From: Warburgia ugandensis
Taxonomy: Eukaryota; Streptophyta; Magnoliopsida; Canellales; Canellaceae
NCBI GenBank assembly: GCA_035236585.1
Contig: CP141132.1
Location: forward strand, 43,651,880 to 43,715,879
Direction of reading: 5' to 3'
Length of the DNA stretch: 64,000 bases
Under the pieces are notes generated by a model. It ran no database searches. It was not told the DNA's origin and was given only the letters and a program-made list of their open reading frames with translations. Below, piece by piece: positions 33,781-44,370 of the stretch. Position 1 is the stretch's first letter, and each line of letters starts with the position of its first letter. Position numbers and translations under genes: made by a program.

Positions 33781-34137
33781 CATGCAAATCTAATGAGACT
33801 TTAAAGTTAGGATTGGAGGACAATTTACAGAGTTTGACTATTGAATAGTAGGTCCATATCATAGGATCTAGCCTGACAATGAATTAGGCAAGGACCCATG
33901 GACCCTAAAAGGCAAATCTAGCGATCTAATTTCTAGATAGATCGAAATTGATAAAGACTCCTTGTATCCATTCATATCTAGGAGTTTATAAATGAGACCC
34001 AAGGACAGGTTGAGTGATGAAGGACGCGACTCCAGGAGACTTCGAGGTAGGTGCTCTATCGCTACTAGACTTTTTAAAAAGAACCTATGATTGTTTTGAG
34101 AACGCATGTTTTAAGTTTAAGTTATATGACTTGTTTA

Positions 34138-34193
34138 GCATGACTTAATCTTATAAACAAATTCAGCATGACTTAATCTTATAAATGAATTCA
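34138..34193 (+). repeat. Tandem duplication, 2 x 28 bp
   Basis: The unit GCATGACTTAATCTTATAAA... occurs at 34138-34165 and 34166-34193 with two differences. Confidence 0.75.
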
Positions 34194-34938
34194 ACATGCA
34201 TATGAAAAATACATTATGCATAGACATGTTTTACAAACAATTGCATATATAGCATGATTTGTGGGCATTGAGTTCTTGAAAAATTGCATGTCCTTGAGGG
34301 TTACCAAAAGATGCTGGGTAGGCAGTTGTGAGGGACCCAAAGAGGACAGGTTTTGAAAAAAGAGCTTTTTGCTTGTTTGATCGTATATGATTTGGGCTAA
34401 TAAGCTCGTGGGGGCTATGCCAAGAGGTCTGGGGTGACCTCCCAGCCTCTACCACTATTAGGTGGAATGGGTACCACGCCTAAAAAGGGCATGTCCCTAC
34501 TTCGACTGCATGTGGTACAGGGGCTACCACTGGTGTCACGGCACTTGGTTGAAGTGTCATATGTCCCGTGGAGGCATATGACCCTGTGTCCCTAGATACC
34601 CGGGGACCACACGGCGGCGAGGTCATGGGCATAGTGGGCCCTATGGTTTGAGGATTTACTTGCATTGCATATGGCATGACATGAGGTTGGTCGACCATAC
34701 CAGATATCCATGAGTTGGATTCAGTTGAGCATCTTATGCATATCATTATGTTTATGATATATATATATATGATACTTTCGACTTGGATTATGCTATTCTT
34801 TAAGTCGTTAGTATTCTGATTCGACAATGGTTTTTAATATCGATATTGAACATGGTTGTTCAAACATGCACATGTTTTAAAGAGCATATGATTTTAAACA
34901 TAGCATGCATTGCAAAACTAGTAGTGATAGACTCCTAC

Positions 34939-34957
34939 TGAGTATAGTATATACTCA
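34939..34957. other. LTR hairpin TGAGTATA-GTA-TATACTCA
   Basis: A perfect 8-bp stem with a 3-base loop, preceded by 'ctccta' and 390 bp before the LTR 3' end. The stem differs in sequence from the GAGATATTGTA hairpins in the other LTRs but keeps TGAG/CTCA at its base and a similar distance to the end. Confidence 0.65.
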
Positions 34958-35347
34958 CCCTATCCTTAACATTTTTCAGGATAGTTCCATCCACGAGTAG
35001 AGGACACCTATGTTAATGCTACGAGCAAAGAAAAATCGAAAGGAGACAATTATACATGTAAGTAAACACTCTACCCTTTGGACATGTATTTGTATTTATT
35101 TACAGTTGGGCTATAAGCTGTGACTAGATAGACCTAGGAAAACATTTATGATTTCTGAAGTTTTTCAAAAACTACTTTGGTTGTTGTGAAAGCAAATGAC
35201 ACTCAGGGTTTTCAAAATGAGTTTAAAACTAAAGATTTTCCACTGCATTACATGGTTTTTATAAAATGGTTTTCAAATAGGGATGCATCTCGCTTTAGGA
35301 ATTAGATCTTGCATTTAAAAATGCATGGGAAAACGCAGGTCGTCACA

Positions 35348-36029
35348 AGAAGACCTTTAGATCTATTTCAAAATACCTTTTTGTACACTTATACCCCTAT
35401 TTCAATAGCCCTATCCTAAGCCTATGTTTCATCTGACTAGAAGTCCTATCTTGATCTTAGGAGAAGTTGACTTAGAAATGGTTATTAATGAGTAAGGGAT
35501 ATTGGTAGAGTGTACAACATTCATAATAGTTGATATCCTTTCATGAGACCATTATATTTGTTTCTAAGTTACCATTCTTCTTTATGGAATATGTGAGAGT
35601 TTTTTACTTGATGAACATTATTCTACTCACATATTAATGAGAGATTTACCGCTTTATGAATGTCTAGAGCAATATTTACACACTCACAGTCTAAGATGAT
35701 GAATTAATGTGATATCTTTAGAATAAGGGTGGGATTTTGAATTATTGATTATTTCTATTAGAATGCAAAAGTTGGGAGTCAATATATGCTAAATATAAGA
35801 AGATTATCTGAGTTAAGTGAAGGACTTTCATAAGGTTTTTAGATATTTTTATGGGTACATTTATTGAAACCCTTATAAGACTAAAGCTCATCCACTAGGG
35901 ATAACCTAGGGTTTAAAGGATTCTTGTATATGCTAAATGTAGATGATAGCACTTGCAAAAGTGGTTAAGATTTGTTTTTAAATTTCTATATTTCTTTTTT
36001 GTAGTTTTGCTTAAGGACTAGCAAAACCT
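35348..36029 (+). mobile_element. 3' noncoding region of N1, part 2
   Basis: Resumes at the right TSD. It shares 'aagcctatgtttcatct' (35421) with tails at 13745, 48695 and 60250, and 'ctcatccactagggataacc' (35888) with 49243. It ends at the polypurine tract. No coding. Confidence 0.65.
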
Positions 36030-36044
36030 AAGTCTGGGGGCATT
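36030..36044 (+). other. Polypurine tract of N1
   Basis: 'aagtctgggggcatt' directly before the LTR start TGATGGG. A G-rich tract of this form just upstream of TGATG is typical of Athila-type elements. Confidence 0.7.
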
Positions 36045-37481
36045 TGATGGGTATTGAAATATAACATATATATCACTATATTTAGAAGGTTTTACCCCAT
36101 AAATCACTTAATTATGGGTTATTTTACTATTTCGAGGTCCAGGGTAAAAATGAAAAGAATGTACAAAAATGCCAATCTTACCCATGAAAGAGCAATTTTA
36201 CATTTCAAGCTACATCATGGGTCACACATGTCAAAAATTAAGTCTTGGAGGTTTAAAATGATCATTAGGTGTCATTGTCAAAGTTAGAGTAGTCAAAAAA
36301 CCTTGATACAACTCCTATTCAAATGAGGGTGAAAGGTGGCAAAATTTCAATTCATGCACACTTTCATACATTTCACCACTTTAAGAAACTTATAAGAGAA
36401 GTTTAATTATATACAATGATATCTTCTCAAAAATAAAAACAGAATGGTGCTCACATAAAGATTTTTTACTTACTTTTTCTCTCCTACTCAACCAATGATT
36501 GGATGCCTTATCCATATAAAATATTGAAGCACACTTGTTCTAGATGAAATATAGGAAGATGTATAAAAATCAAGGCCATTCATCCTAGGGCAATCTAATC
36601 CAATGGTAGAGAGAAAATGAAATTTTAAGGAAGCTCTAAATGGGATGCCTTCCATCCATTCAAGGATAAGTATGATCTAAGGGCTAGGATTGAAGTGAAC
36701 TAAAGAAGGAAGCCTTAGCCACTTTTTCCTTGTTGAAAAGTCAACCCAAAACCCCAAGGAAAGGAAAATCTCAACCACCCATTGTGATCCAACATCCATC
36801 TCATCATAGGGTTTCTAAAATATATGCAAACATGCAAAGTGGAAAACGATCCCCCTTTTGTAGGACTTTTTAATTTTGAATGCCCTTGATTTCCTCCACT
36901 AACTTTCCATTTCTCCCACTTTCCTTCGAATGTCTTTCCATTCCCACTTATTTGTTACCTTTCAATTCACTTGCTTCATGACTTTAACAACTCTCCACAT
37001 TCCAAATTCATCCCACCTTTCCAAATTGAAAAAGATGCCCCTACCACTTTTTAAGTTTGACCAAAGACAACCCACTAAATTCACTTTCCTTCCTTCCTTT
37101 TTCCCCACTTTCCCATTCCATTCATATTTCAACTTTGAAATTTAAGCTAGACACTTTCCAAAGATGGATTCCATGCCTCCCTCCCTTAGATACACTTACT
37201 AATTCGAATCAATCTTCCTTCCTTCCATCCTAAGCTACTTCTTTCTTGTTTATATTTCTTTCCTTTCCCCACTTATTCCCTTCCTCCCCTACTCTTTCAT
37301 CTTCCCTTTTGCTTCCTTTCCCATCTTATTTCTTTCCATTATCCTCTCCCACATTCCCATAATGAAATTCATGGCTCCTCCTCCTAAGCTTACCTTTCTC
37401 CCATAAGATCTCGACCATTCTTTCTTCCCTTCCTCTTTATATCCTAACCATCCATTTGTAGTGCTTCCTTTCCTCAAAATC

Positions 37482-37489
37482 TATAAATA
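37482..37489 (+). promoter_or_regulatory. Putative TATA box of type-B LTR (3' copy)
   Basis: TATAAATA in the same context (AATCTATAAATAAG) as 18368-18375. Confidence 0.5.
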
Positions 37490-38349
37490 AGTTGTGAAAA
37501 AGTATAAAACTTTTATCTCTTGATTTGCCTTGTACTTGAAAGCTAAATCTAGGTGAAATAGAGGAAGAGAGTGCGCCTTTACCAAAGCCCCCATAAGATT
37601 AAAGTTCAACCCTTTGAAGAAGAGGTAAGAAAGCTCTTCCATCCCTACTTCCTTTTCTTTCTTTCTCACATTATTTTATTATTTTTCCTTATTCTTTACA
37701 TTACATTCGCCATCCAACCTTCTCCCTTCCTTCACTTACGCCCCCTCCATCTTCCACTTCATCACAACCATCATCTTCTTTTAGCTTTCCATACTTCATC
37801 TTTTATTCTTTAGTGATTTGGGAATAAGGGAAAAGGGAGAACACATTCTAATGGTAGTAAATGTCTCTTCTGATTCCTAAGCATTGTTAGAGACTTACAT
37901 TGTGTTTGTGGCATGTTGGGTTAAGGGAGTGAGAAAAGCTTGCTAGTAGATTAGTATGCTATGGGTTGAATGTAAGTGTATACAAACTTGTTGAGTGACA
38001 CAAAAAGAAGACCGTAAAATAGAGTTCAAGTTTGAGATAGAAGAAGAGGATGTGTAAATATCCTTGTTGAGTGACACAATGGACTCCTATAGTGACCACT
38101 TCAAGGAAGTTTATTTTCTTAATTTCTTTCTTTCATTCATTGTAATTGTAATTAAGTTATTAATAAAATCATCATTTCCATTCCTTAGTTAGGTTGAGTT
38201 TTTGTTTCCTTTTCTTTTCTTTTCTTTTCTTAAATTTATTTTGCTTTAGTTTAGTTTAAGTAGTTTGCTTTATTTTATTTCATAGTGTAGGTTTACTTTC
38301 TTTAATTTAGTTGCTTTAGTTTATAATTCTTCCTTTCTTTTCTTGTTGG

Positions 38350-38354
38350 CTAAG
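38350..38354. repeat. TSD of type-A solo LTR, left copy CTAAG (right copy CTAGG 40981-40985)
   Basis: The uninterrupted relative at 19217 reads 'ggctaagttaaagcaac'. Here CTAAG precedes the LTR and CTAGG follows it, with 'tta..ttaaagcaac' resuming. Confidence 0.75.
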
Positions 38355-39689
38355 TGTTGTGATTTTAAGTTAAAACTAGCAAGTGCATGAATCAAATGTA
38401 GTAATTCATGTGAAGAGGTTGATCCCATGAGGAATCAAATGGTTGTATGATTAGTTCTCCCTACTTAAATTATCTAACCTAGCCAAATTAAGGATATCTT
38501 TCTTAAACTAAGAATGGAAAATTAACACATGAAATATGCTAAAATTAAAACCTACTAAACTTAACAACATTCCTACAATACAATTTCTTAAAATAAAACT
38601 TTCTAAATGAAAGCTTTCTAAATATGAGATTTTCCTAATTTGAAAACTTTCTAAGAATGAAATTTAGCAACTTTACTAACTCATGAAATTCTAGGGAAAC
38701 TAAGCAACAAATCCATTACTTTCCTAAACTGAACTTTTCAAACATGAGATTTAGCAACTATGACAAATGAAATTATGTTCCTAAACTGAGAATTAGAAAC
38801 TAACTAAGATGCAACTAGTAAACAATGAAAATTAAACTGAACTACAACTAAACAAGCAAACTAATGAAAGTAGTCACTCATAAAGTAAAGAAAGGAGAAC
38901 TGCCCAAGTATCATGTGTTTGACCATGGAATGGCACTCGTGATCCATTGGGTATTAATGGATCTAATTAACTATTTTGAAAACCTAAAACATGTAATCTC
39001 ACTCAAACATCAATTAAGCAATCTAACAATCTAATTGGACTCTTGAAAATCAAGTGAACATAAAGTGTATGGTTCTGGAAATTAAACATAACAATCCATA
39101 AAGAAAAATTCCAGTCTTATGCTCTTTTAATCATTCACTTCATGGGACATGGAAAACATGGAGTTAAGCTATTCTAGTGCAATCAAACATTTAAGAAGGA
39201 AAATCCACTAAAAAGTGAAGGTAAAGCTTGAGTAACACTAAGGAAAGCAAGAAAGGATTTCAATGGAACTAAGGGAGATCTAAAGGCAATGAAAAATAAG
39301 GAAAAGGAAAGATTCAAGCTTGCTTTCTCTTGGCTATCACGTCAATTGAAAAGCAACCTTGGATCTTAAATAAACAAGCAAGAAGGAAGTAAAGGAATGG
39401 AAGACCGTCAAAGTAAGCAACAATGGAAGTTAAGAACAAGAAAAGAGAAAAAGATCACAAAGAGAACCAACTAACATTTGAAGGAATAACTAAAGGACAA
39501 GGCTTAGTCATGGAGCACACTAGGGGAAGAGCAACCCACCTTTGAGAGGATAGTAGCCACCCAAAGAGAAATTTCTTCAAGCCTAAAAGGTAAGAGAAGG
39601 GTATAGGAAAAAGACTCTTCCTCCCTTGGTGTAAATGTTATTTTCCTAGCTCTCCAAGTTGTTCTCTTTTTCTCCTCTTCCTATGTCCT

Positions 39690-39695
39690 TTTATA
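39690..39695 (-). promoter_or_regulatory. Putative TATA box of the type-A solo LTR
   Basis: The minus strand reads TCTATAAAAG, at the same place as TCTATAAAG in the LTR at 10531-13075. Confidence 0.4.
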
Positions 39696-39929
39696 GATTT
39701 CTTCCTAAAATTTCTAGGGTGACCTAAGGTAAATGTATGATGGGAATGAAAATAAGGGTATTGGATGGCTAGGATGAATCGGTTGGATAGGGTTTCAATG
39801 AGGAATAAGTGGCATCCTTTTTGGAATGATCTAAGGTGGGAGACACCATTTTTTTAATGAGGAGGCATTTCTCCCTTGCAAAAGTTGTTGGAACTCCTAG
39901 AAAATAAAAAGTATATGGGATGGGGATCA

Positions 39930-39931
<2 letters not shown>

Positions 39932-39993
<62 letters not shown>
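39932..39993. repeat. (GA)n microsatellite, about 30 units
   Basis: An uninterrupted GA repeat. The homologous position in the other type-A LTR (about 12130-12190) has only short purine-rich text, so it expanded after the copies separated. Confidence 0.95.
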
Positions 39994-39996
<3 letters not shown>

Positions 39997-41118
39997 GATG
40001 GGAGGAAAGATAGTGATAGGGAAAGATATGAAAGAGAGGTAATGTGGGGAAAAGTGATTGGCTTGGTAGTTTCCTATGATGTTAGGATTGGTTGGATGGC
40101 TAGAATAGGAGTTTACGAAGGTGGGGAAGTCTTTGAAATATAGAAATCTTGAATGAAAACTAAAATTCGTGGTGATATTTAGTGGTGAGGTGAAAGGGAG
40201 AAAAAAGTGGGGAAAACATTAAAATTGAAGATGTATCTTTCTATTGGTCCACATGCTGCCATATCCTAATAGATTTTCCCTTAATTATATTCAAAATATC
40301 CCCATAAATCTCAAGGATAATTCTTTGGAATCTCCTCCAATCATGGCCTTCCATGTAGGTTGGCTTATGTGACTTTGATGGCTCGCTTTTAGAGCTCCAT
40401 TGGCTTGTCTTCATGGCTGGCTTGGATGGCTTTCCTAGCTTAGCTTGGTGGCTGAAATCCTTGTCTTTGGTGGTTAGCTTAGCTAAGTAGATTGTCTTCT
40501 TGTTCATTGCTTGAATATGGCTATGTGCCTTAAGTAAAACCCATGCAAAGGTGGTGGAAAGGTGGTGGACTTTGAATGGCTTGTGCATGGGCCCACTTTT
40601 CCCACCTTTGGCTCCTAAAGTTGCATCCATTCCTTGTCCTAAAGATTATCTTGACCTTTTCTCTCACTATGAATTAGTGAGTTTTAGGTCTTGATTTGAT
40701 CCTTCAATCTTATTCTTCCATTTTCATCTCGATTGATCTCCGCCATTGGATCACCATCTCGCTTCCTATGAAAATTTAAAACTCTAATTAAATCTTTAAA
40801 AAAATGATTAATCACATATTTACCTCCGATTAGCCTCTAGACTTACAAAATATCAAATTTTGAGTCATTAGGTCAAAAATGCATGTGTTACGATTTTGGT
40901 TAAAACCATAATTACCCCTATAAGTTATAATGGATAGGTGACTAATTGGGTGATTTTTATACAAAATTAAATACTTACTACTAGGTTAGATTAAAGCAAC
41001 TTAAATTTTAATTAGCTCCATTTATTAAAGAGTTTTCTTGGAATAGATCCGTATTTGCCAATTCTATACTCCAATAGAGACATACACTTGTGGTAATTAT
41101 TAAGATGTCTTAAGTTTT

Positions 41119-41136
41119 TATTGTTGTTGAGAGGGA
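41119..41136 (+). other. Heavily decayed primer-binding site after the N1 3' LTR
   Basis: Follows the LTR end and AGTTTT spacer. Only 10 of 18 positions match the tRNA-Asp complement, but the surrounding sequence is collinear with the PBS region at 19338-19370. Confidence 0.5.
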
Positions 41137-42222
41137 CTCACAATGAAGTTTGATTAAAATCTAAGTTTTCCTTACCACTAGTCATAGATTAGGGCTGCAT
41201 ATGGTTAGTTTGCATACTTTCATTTTTGCTAAATAATTTGATACTTTCCTTTTTATTTGTGGAGGAATTTGGACTTAAATAAAGTTTTGGAGGAAGACAT
41301 TAGGATAGTTTCCAATTATGTTTTTATTTTGAGTGGATTGTAGTGAGGATGAAGTTATATATATATTTTATACACTGCGATTCATTTAAATTTAAGATAA
41401 AATGTTGTAGTAGTAAAGTCAAGGGTAGGCCATCCTAATCTAGAAGAGGAGGTGGCAAGTACATGGACCCAACCATTTTTTAGAAGACTATATTCAGGCC
41501 CTCACTATGACCTATCCTAACTTCTTTTCAATTCTTGGATTTGGTTGCATTGTTAATACAATCGCATTGTAGATGGTAGTGTAGATCATATAGAATACAT
41601 TCTTTAAATTGTTGCATTCTAAGGTTTGCATTATATTTAATTCTTTCTTTACATATTAGGGCATGCTTACATGCTTTAAGGTGAATATATGTTGATTGAA
41701 CTACATGGAAATGATTTAATTAATTAGTAAGGGTACTCACCCCTAAAAGATCAAGTGTGGATTTGATCCCTCATCCATTGGTTCACGTAGGTTAAACATC
41801 ACCTTATGTGATACCCTAGCTTCAACAATTTAATTAAAATTAATCTAAAAGAGACCTTACTTATGAGCTCATAAGACCCCCTTGGAAGGAGGCTACCTAT
41901 TGCCACTCTAGCAATCCCTATCTAACCTGTTGCATTGGTATTTAAACAACTAGCTCTGCCAACATATTTGATTACTTTGATCAACCATAGTTAACTAAGA
42001 AGGGTGTGAAGTGGTTGATCAAGGTAGGGTCTAACTTGTAAGCAGTAGGGAAAGTCTAATAGAGAGGAAGAGCTATCTAGGTTAGATATAACCTCAAAGC
42101 CACTACATTAAAGGCAATACAAAAAAAAAATAAAAAAAAATCTACCGTTCAACATGTTTTCCATATAGAGAGGAAGAGCTATATAGGTTAGATGTAACCT
42201 CAAAGCCACTACATTAAAGACA
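41137..42222 (+). mobile_element. 5' leader of a second plus-strand element
   Basis: Collinear with the N1 leader (19362-20340). Its end carries a 63-bp block twice (42060-42122 and 42166-42228, offset 106 bp). It then jumps into RNase H/integrase sequence at about 42223, with a shared TACAA at the join. Gag, protease and RT that should follow are missing from this strand here. Confidence 0.6.
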
Positions 42223-42228
42223 ATACAA
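42060..42228 (+). repeat. Direct 63-bp duplication, 106-bp offset
   Basis: Copies at 42060-42122 and 42166-42228 begin TAGAGAGGAAGAGCTAT and end CAATACAA with a few substitutions. The second copy abuts the leader-to-pol junction. Confidence 0.8.
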
Positions 42229-42731
42229 GAGTTTGACTTAGAAATTAGGGACAAGAAAGGTTCAGAAAATGTAGTAGCAGATCACTTATCCAGATTAGTG
42301 GTGGAGTACACTAGCGATCAAGGGCCTATAACTAAGTCATTCCTAGATGAACAGTTATTGCATGTTTCCCAGTTACCTTGGTATGGAGATAGTGTTAATT
42401 ATCTTGTTACAAGACAACTGCCTAATCATTGGACTAAACAAGATAAAAAGAGATTCTTAATTAAGGTTAGATATTTTACTTGGGATGACCAGTACTTATT
42501 CAAGTACTGTCCAGACCAAGTAATTAGGACATGCATACCAGATAGTGTCATAATCAAATCATTTCCTTTTGTCATGATCATGCATGTGGGGCCCATTTTA
42601 GCACTAGAAAGACAACGACAAAAATTTTGCAATGTGAATTTTATTGGCCTACCATATTTAAGGATGCACATGCTTACTGCAAAACACGTATAAGGTATTA
42701 AAGGTTAGGAAGTTTAGGAAGATGACACACA
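42223..42731 (+). pseudogene. RNase H end and integrase zinc-finger region (fragment)
   Basis: Near-identical to 46168-46682 over its whole length. Frames give '[14 protein letters not shown]' (end of RNase H), 'WTKQDKKRFLIKVRYFTWDD' and the start of the integrase HHCC domain, which is damaged by frameshifts relative to the better copy. The sequence stops at about 42731, where the inverted block begins. It would have belonged to an Athila pol polyprotein. Confidence 0.75.
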
Positions 42732-43500
42732 ATGCCCTTAGTTATTAAATCTACTTTTTCCTTATCTACTTCTATCCCATTGGGTGATATTATGTGGCCT
42801 AATACTATCCCACTTCATACCATAAAATGGCACTTTTCCCAATTTATGACCAGATTCTTCTCCTAAAACCTTACAAGGACTAACTTCAAGTGGTGTAGGT
42901 ACTCATCAAATGATAACCCAAATACTGAGAAGTCATCCATAAACACCTAAAGGAATCTTTCTACCATGTCTACGAAAATGCTCAACATACACCTTTGAAA
43001 TGTAGCTGAAGAGTTACAAAGCCCAAAAGGCATACATCTGTAGGCAAAGGTTCCAAAAGGGAAGGTGAAGGTGGTCTTCTCCTGATCCTTTGGTGCTATA
43101 GGAATTTGATTATAACTAGAATATCCATCCAGAAAACAATAATAGCTATGTCCGGCTAATCTCTCTAGCATTTGGTCAATGAAAGGTAGAGGAAAATGAT
43201 CTTTCCTCGTGACTGCGTCAACTTTCAATAGTCAATACAAACTCTCCACCCAGTGGTCATGCGGGTGGGGACTAGCTTGTTATCCTCATTTTTGACTACC
43301 GTGACCCCGGATTTCTTAGGTACAACCTGAACGAGGCTGACCCAAGTATTATCATAGATAGGGTATATGATGCCAACATCTAAGAGCTTTAAGACTTCAT
43401 CTCTAACCACGTCCTTCATGTGGGGGTTCAGTTGCCTTTGAGTTTCCCTAGAAGGTTTTGCATTTTCTTCTAAATGTATCCTATACATGCATACGGCTGG
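42732..43500 (-). pseudogene. Athila reverse transcriptase N-terminal half, inverted
   Basis: Minus-strand frames give the classic start of a Ty3 RT: 'VVRDEVLKLLDVGIIYPI', 'VQVVPKKSGVTVVKNE', 'TGWRVCIDY', then after a shift 'KDHFPLPFIDQMLERLAGHS', 'FLDGYSSYNQIPIAP', 'TFPFGTFAYRCMPFGLCN', 'TFQRCM' and the catalytic 'VFMDDFSVFG' box with both aspartates. It breaks off at about 42735 after the 'GIEVDKEKVDLI' segment. Stops and one frameshift make it non-functional. Motif order and wording place it in the Athila clade. Confidence 0.8.
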
Positions 43501-43578
43501 ACTTATCCCCTTTATGTTTGCTATTGTCCACCCTAGAGCAGTTTTATGTTCCTTAAGAACATCTAAAAGCTTACCCTC

Positions 43579-44370
43579 TTATTCTTTATCTAAGTTTGAT
43601 GCTATTATTATAGGTAAGGTTTCATCTGGGCCTAGGTATGAATATTTCAAGTTATCAAGCAAGGGTTTTAGGTCTAAAGACAGTGGTTGTTCTATTGAGG
43701 GTATGAGAACATATTTAGACGGTGGGAGTGGTTCCACATAAGGACCCCACTTAGAGGTATCCATGATTGGTGCAACATATAAAAGATTGTTTACCTCTTC
43801 AATAGACTTGTCTATATCAAATTCTCCATTAAAGTACATCAAATAAGCCTCTAGTGGGTGAATGAATCTCATTAATTAGACTCTCTACCAAGTTGATATC
43901 ACAGGGATCATCGAGGTCTAAATGTTGTTGGTCGACATTAGAAACATTAAGCTTAACCTTCATGTTGCCGAATAAGAGTTTCATTACACCATTCCTATAG
44001 TTAATAATGGCATTGGATGTTGCCAAGAATGGACATCCAAGGATGATTAGGATTTGACTACCAGGATCTGATACAGGTTGGGTGTCTAGCATAATGAAAT
44101 CAACAGGCTAATAAAACTAATCCACTTATATTAAGACATCTTCAACCAAACCACGAGGTATCTTGATAGATCTATCAGCTAATTACAATGTGGTAGTGGT
44201 TGGTTTAAACTCATCGAGTTTTAGTTGCTCACAGATAGAGGATGGCAACAAGTTAACACTAACCCCTAGTCAAGAAGTGCCCTATCTATGACATGATCTC
44301 CAATGACGCAAGCGATTGTAGGACATCCTGGGTCTCTAAACTTTGGTGGGGTCTGGTGTTGAATCAAAGA
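43579..44370 (-). pseudogene. Athila protease and protease-RT linker, inverted
   Basis: Minus-strand fragments include an aspartic-protease active-site segment ('DRALLD.G', about 44280), 'ILGCPFLATSNAIINYRN' (about 44030) and, overlapping in another frame, the linker 'EAYLMYFNGEFDIDKSIEEV' (about 43845) through 'LDLKPLLDNLKYSYLG' (about 43640), which is the conserved entry into RT. This copy shows what N1 and N2 have lost. Confidence 0.7.

Larger units (their letters stand above)
32627..35347 (+). mobile_element. Solo LTR nested in the 3' region of N1
   Basis: A 2721-bp LTR from TGTAATGCCC to AGGTCGTCACA with TSD AGAAC/AGAAG and an empty site preserved in N2. No internal region is present. 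It has a TATA box at 33017, an unusually CpG-rich stretch at 33420-33780, a 28-bp tandem duplication at 34138-34193 and a perfect hairpin at 34939-34957 placed as in the other LTRs. Open frames such as 33463-33783 (minus) come from the G/C-rich stretch and have no recognisable domain. Confidence 0.85.
38355..40980 (-). mobile_element. Type-A solo LTR nested in the N1 3' LTR
   Basis: A 2626-bp minus-strand LTR with U5 end TGTTGTGATTTTAAG at 38355 and U3 end at 40980 (the expected CA now TA), flanked by CTAAG/CTAGG. Homologous throughout to 10531-13075. It lacks PBS and internal region, hence solo. TATA box at 39690-39695 (minus). A (GA)n microsatellite at 39932-39993 expanded inside it. Open frames 39931-40143 and 40241-40630 are by-products of repeat composition. 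Confidence 0.8.
17131..41112 (+). mobile_element. N1: pol-less Athila-type retrotransposon with four nested solo LTRs
   Basis: Reads on the plus strand as 5' LTR (17131-19337, truncated), PBS (19344-19361), leader, gag (20578-25600), protease (30498-30900), linker, 3' tail, PPT (36030-36044) and 3' LTR (36045-41112). Removing the four inserted solo LTRs (3255, 4892, 2721 and 2626 bp) leaves about 10.5 kb. RT, RNase H and integrase are absent, and the linker after protease passes directly into the 3' tail. A second copy with the same omission lies at 49414-52590. N1 is therefore read as a non-autonomous element dependent on an Athila partner such as the one at 42.2-49.4 kb. Its outer TSD cannot be tested: the 5' end is truncated and the 3' LTR runs into another PBS. 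Confidence 0.65.
36045..41112 (+). mobile_element. Type-B LTR, 3' LTR of N1 (interrupted by a solo LTR)
   Basis: Starts TGATGGGTATTG at 36045, is split at 38355 by a type-A solo LTR and resumes at 40986, ending at about 41112. Without the insert it is about 2.4 kb. From 36353 it aligns with the 5' LTR at 17131, and its first part (36100-36350) aligns with the reverse complement of 63700-63970. The sense-strand pyrimidine-rich stretch is at 36880-37800 and the TATA box at 37482-37489. It is followed by a PBS, so it also served as the 5' LTR of the next element. Confidence 0.75.

Noticed and set aside
33330-33783. Overlapping frames in a G/C-rich stretch
   Set aside because: Few stops occur because the DNA is CpG-rich; three frames are open at once and no protein family is recognisable.
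39931-40143. Open frame of 70 codons starting with repeated Arg-Glu
   Set aside because: It is a translation of the (GA)n microsatellite inside a solo LTR and has no gene context.
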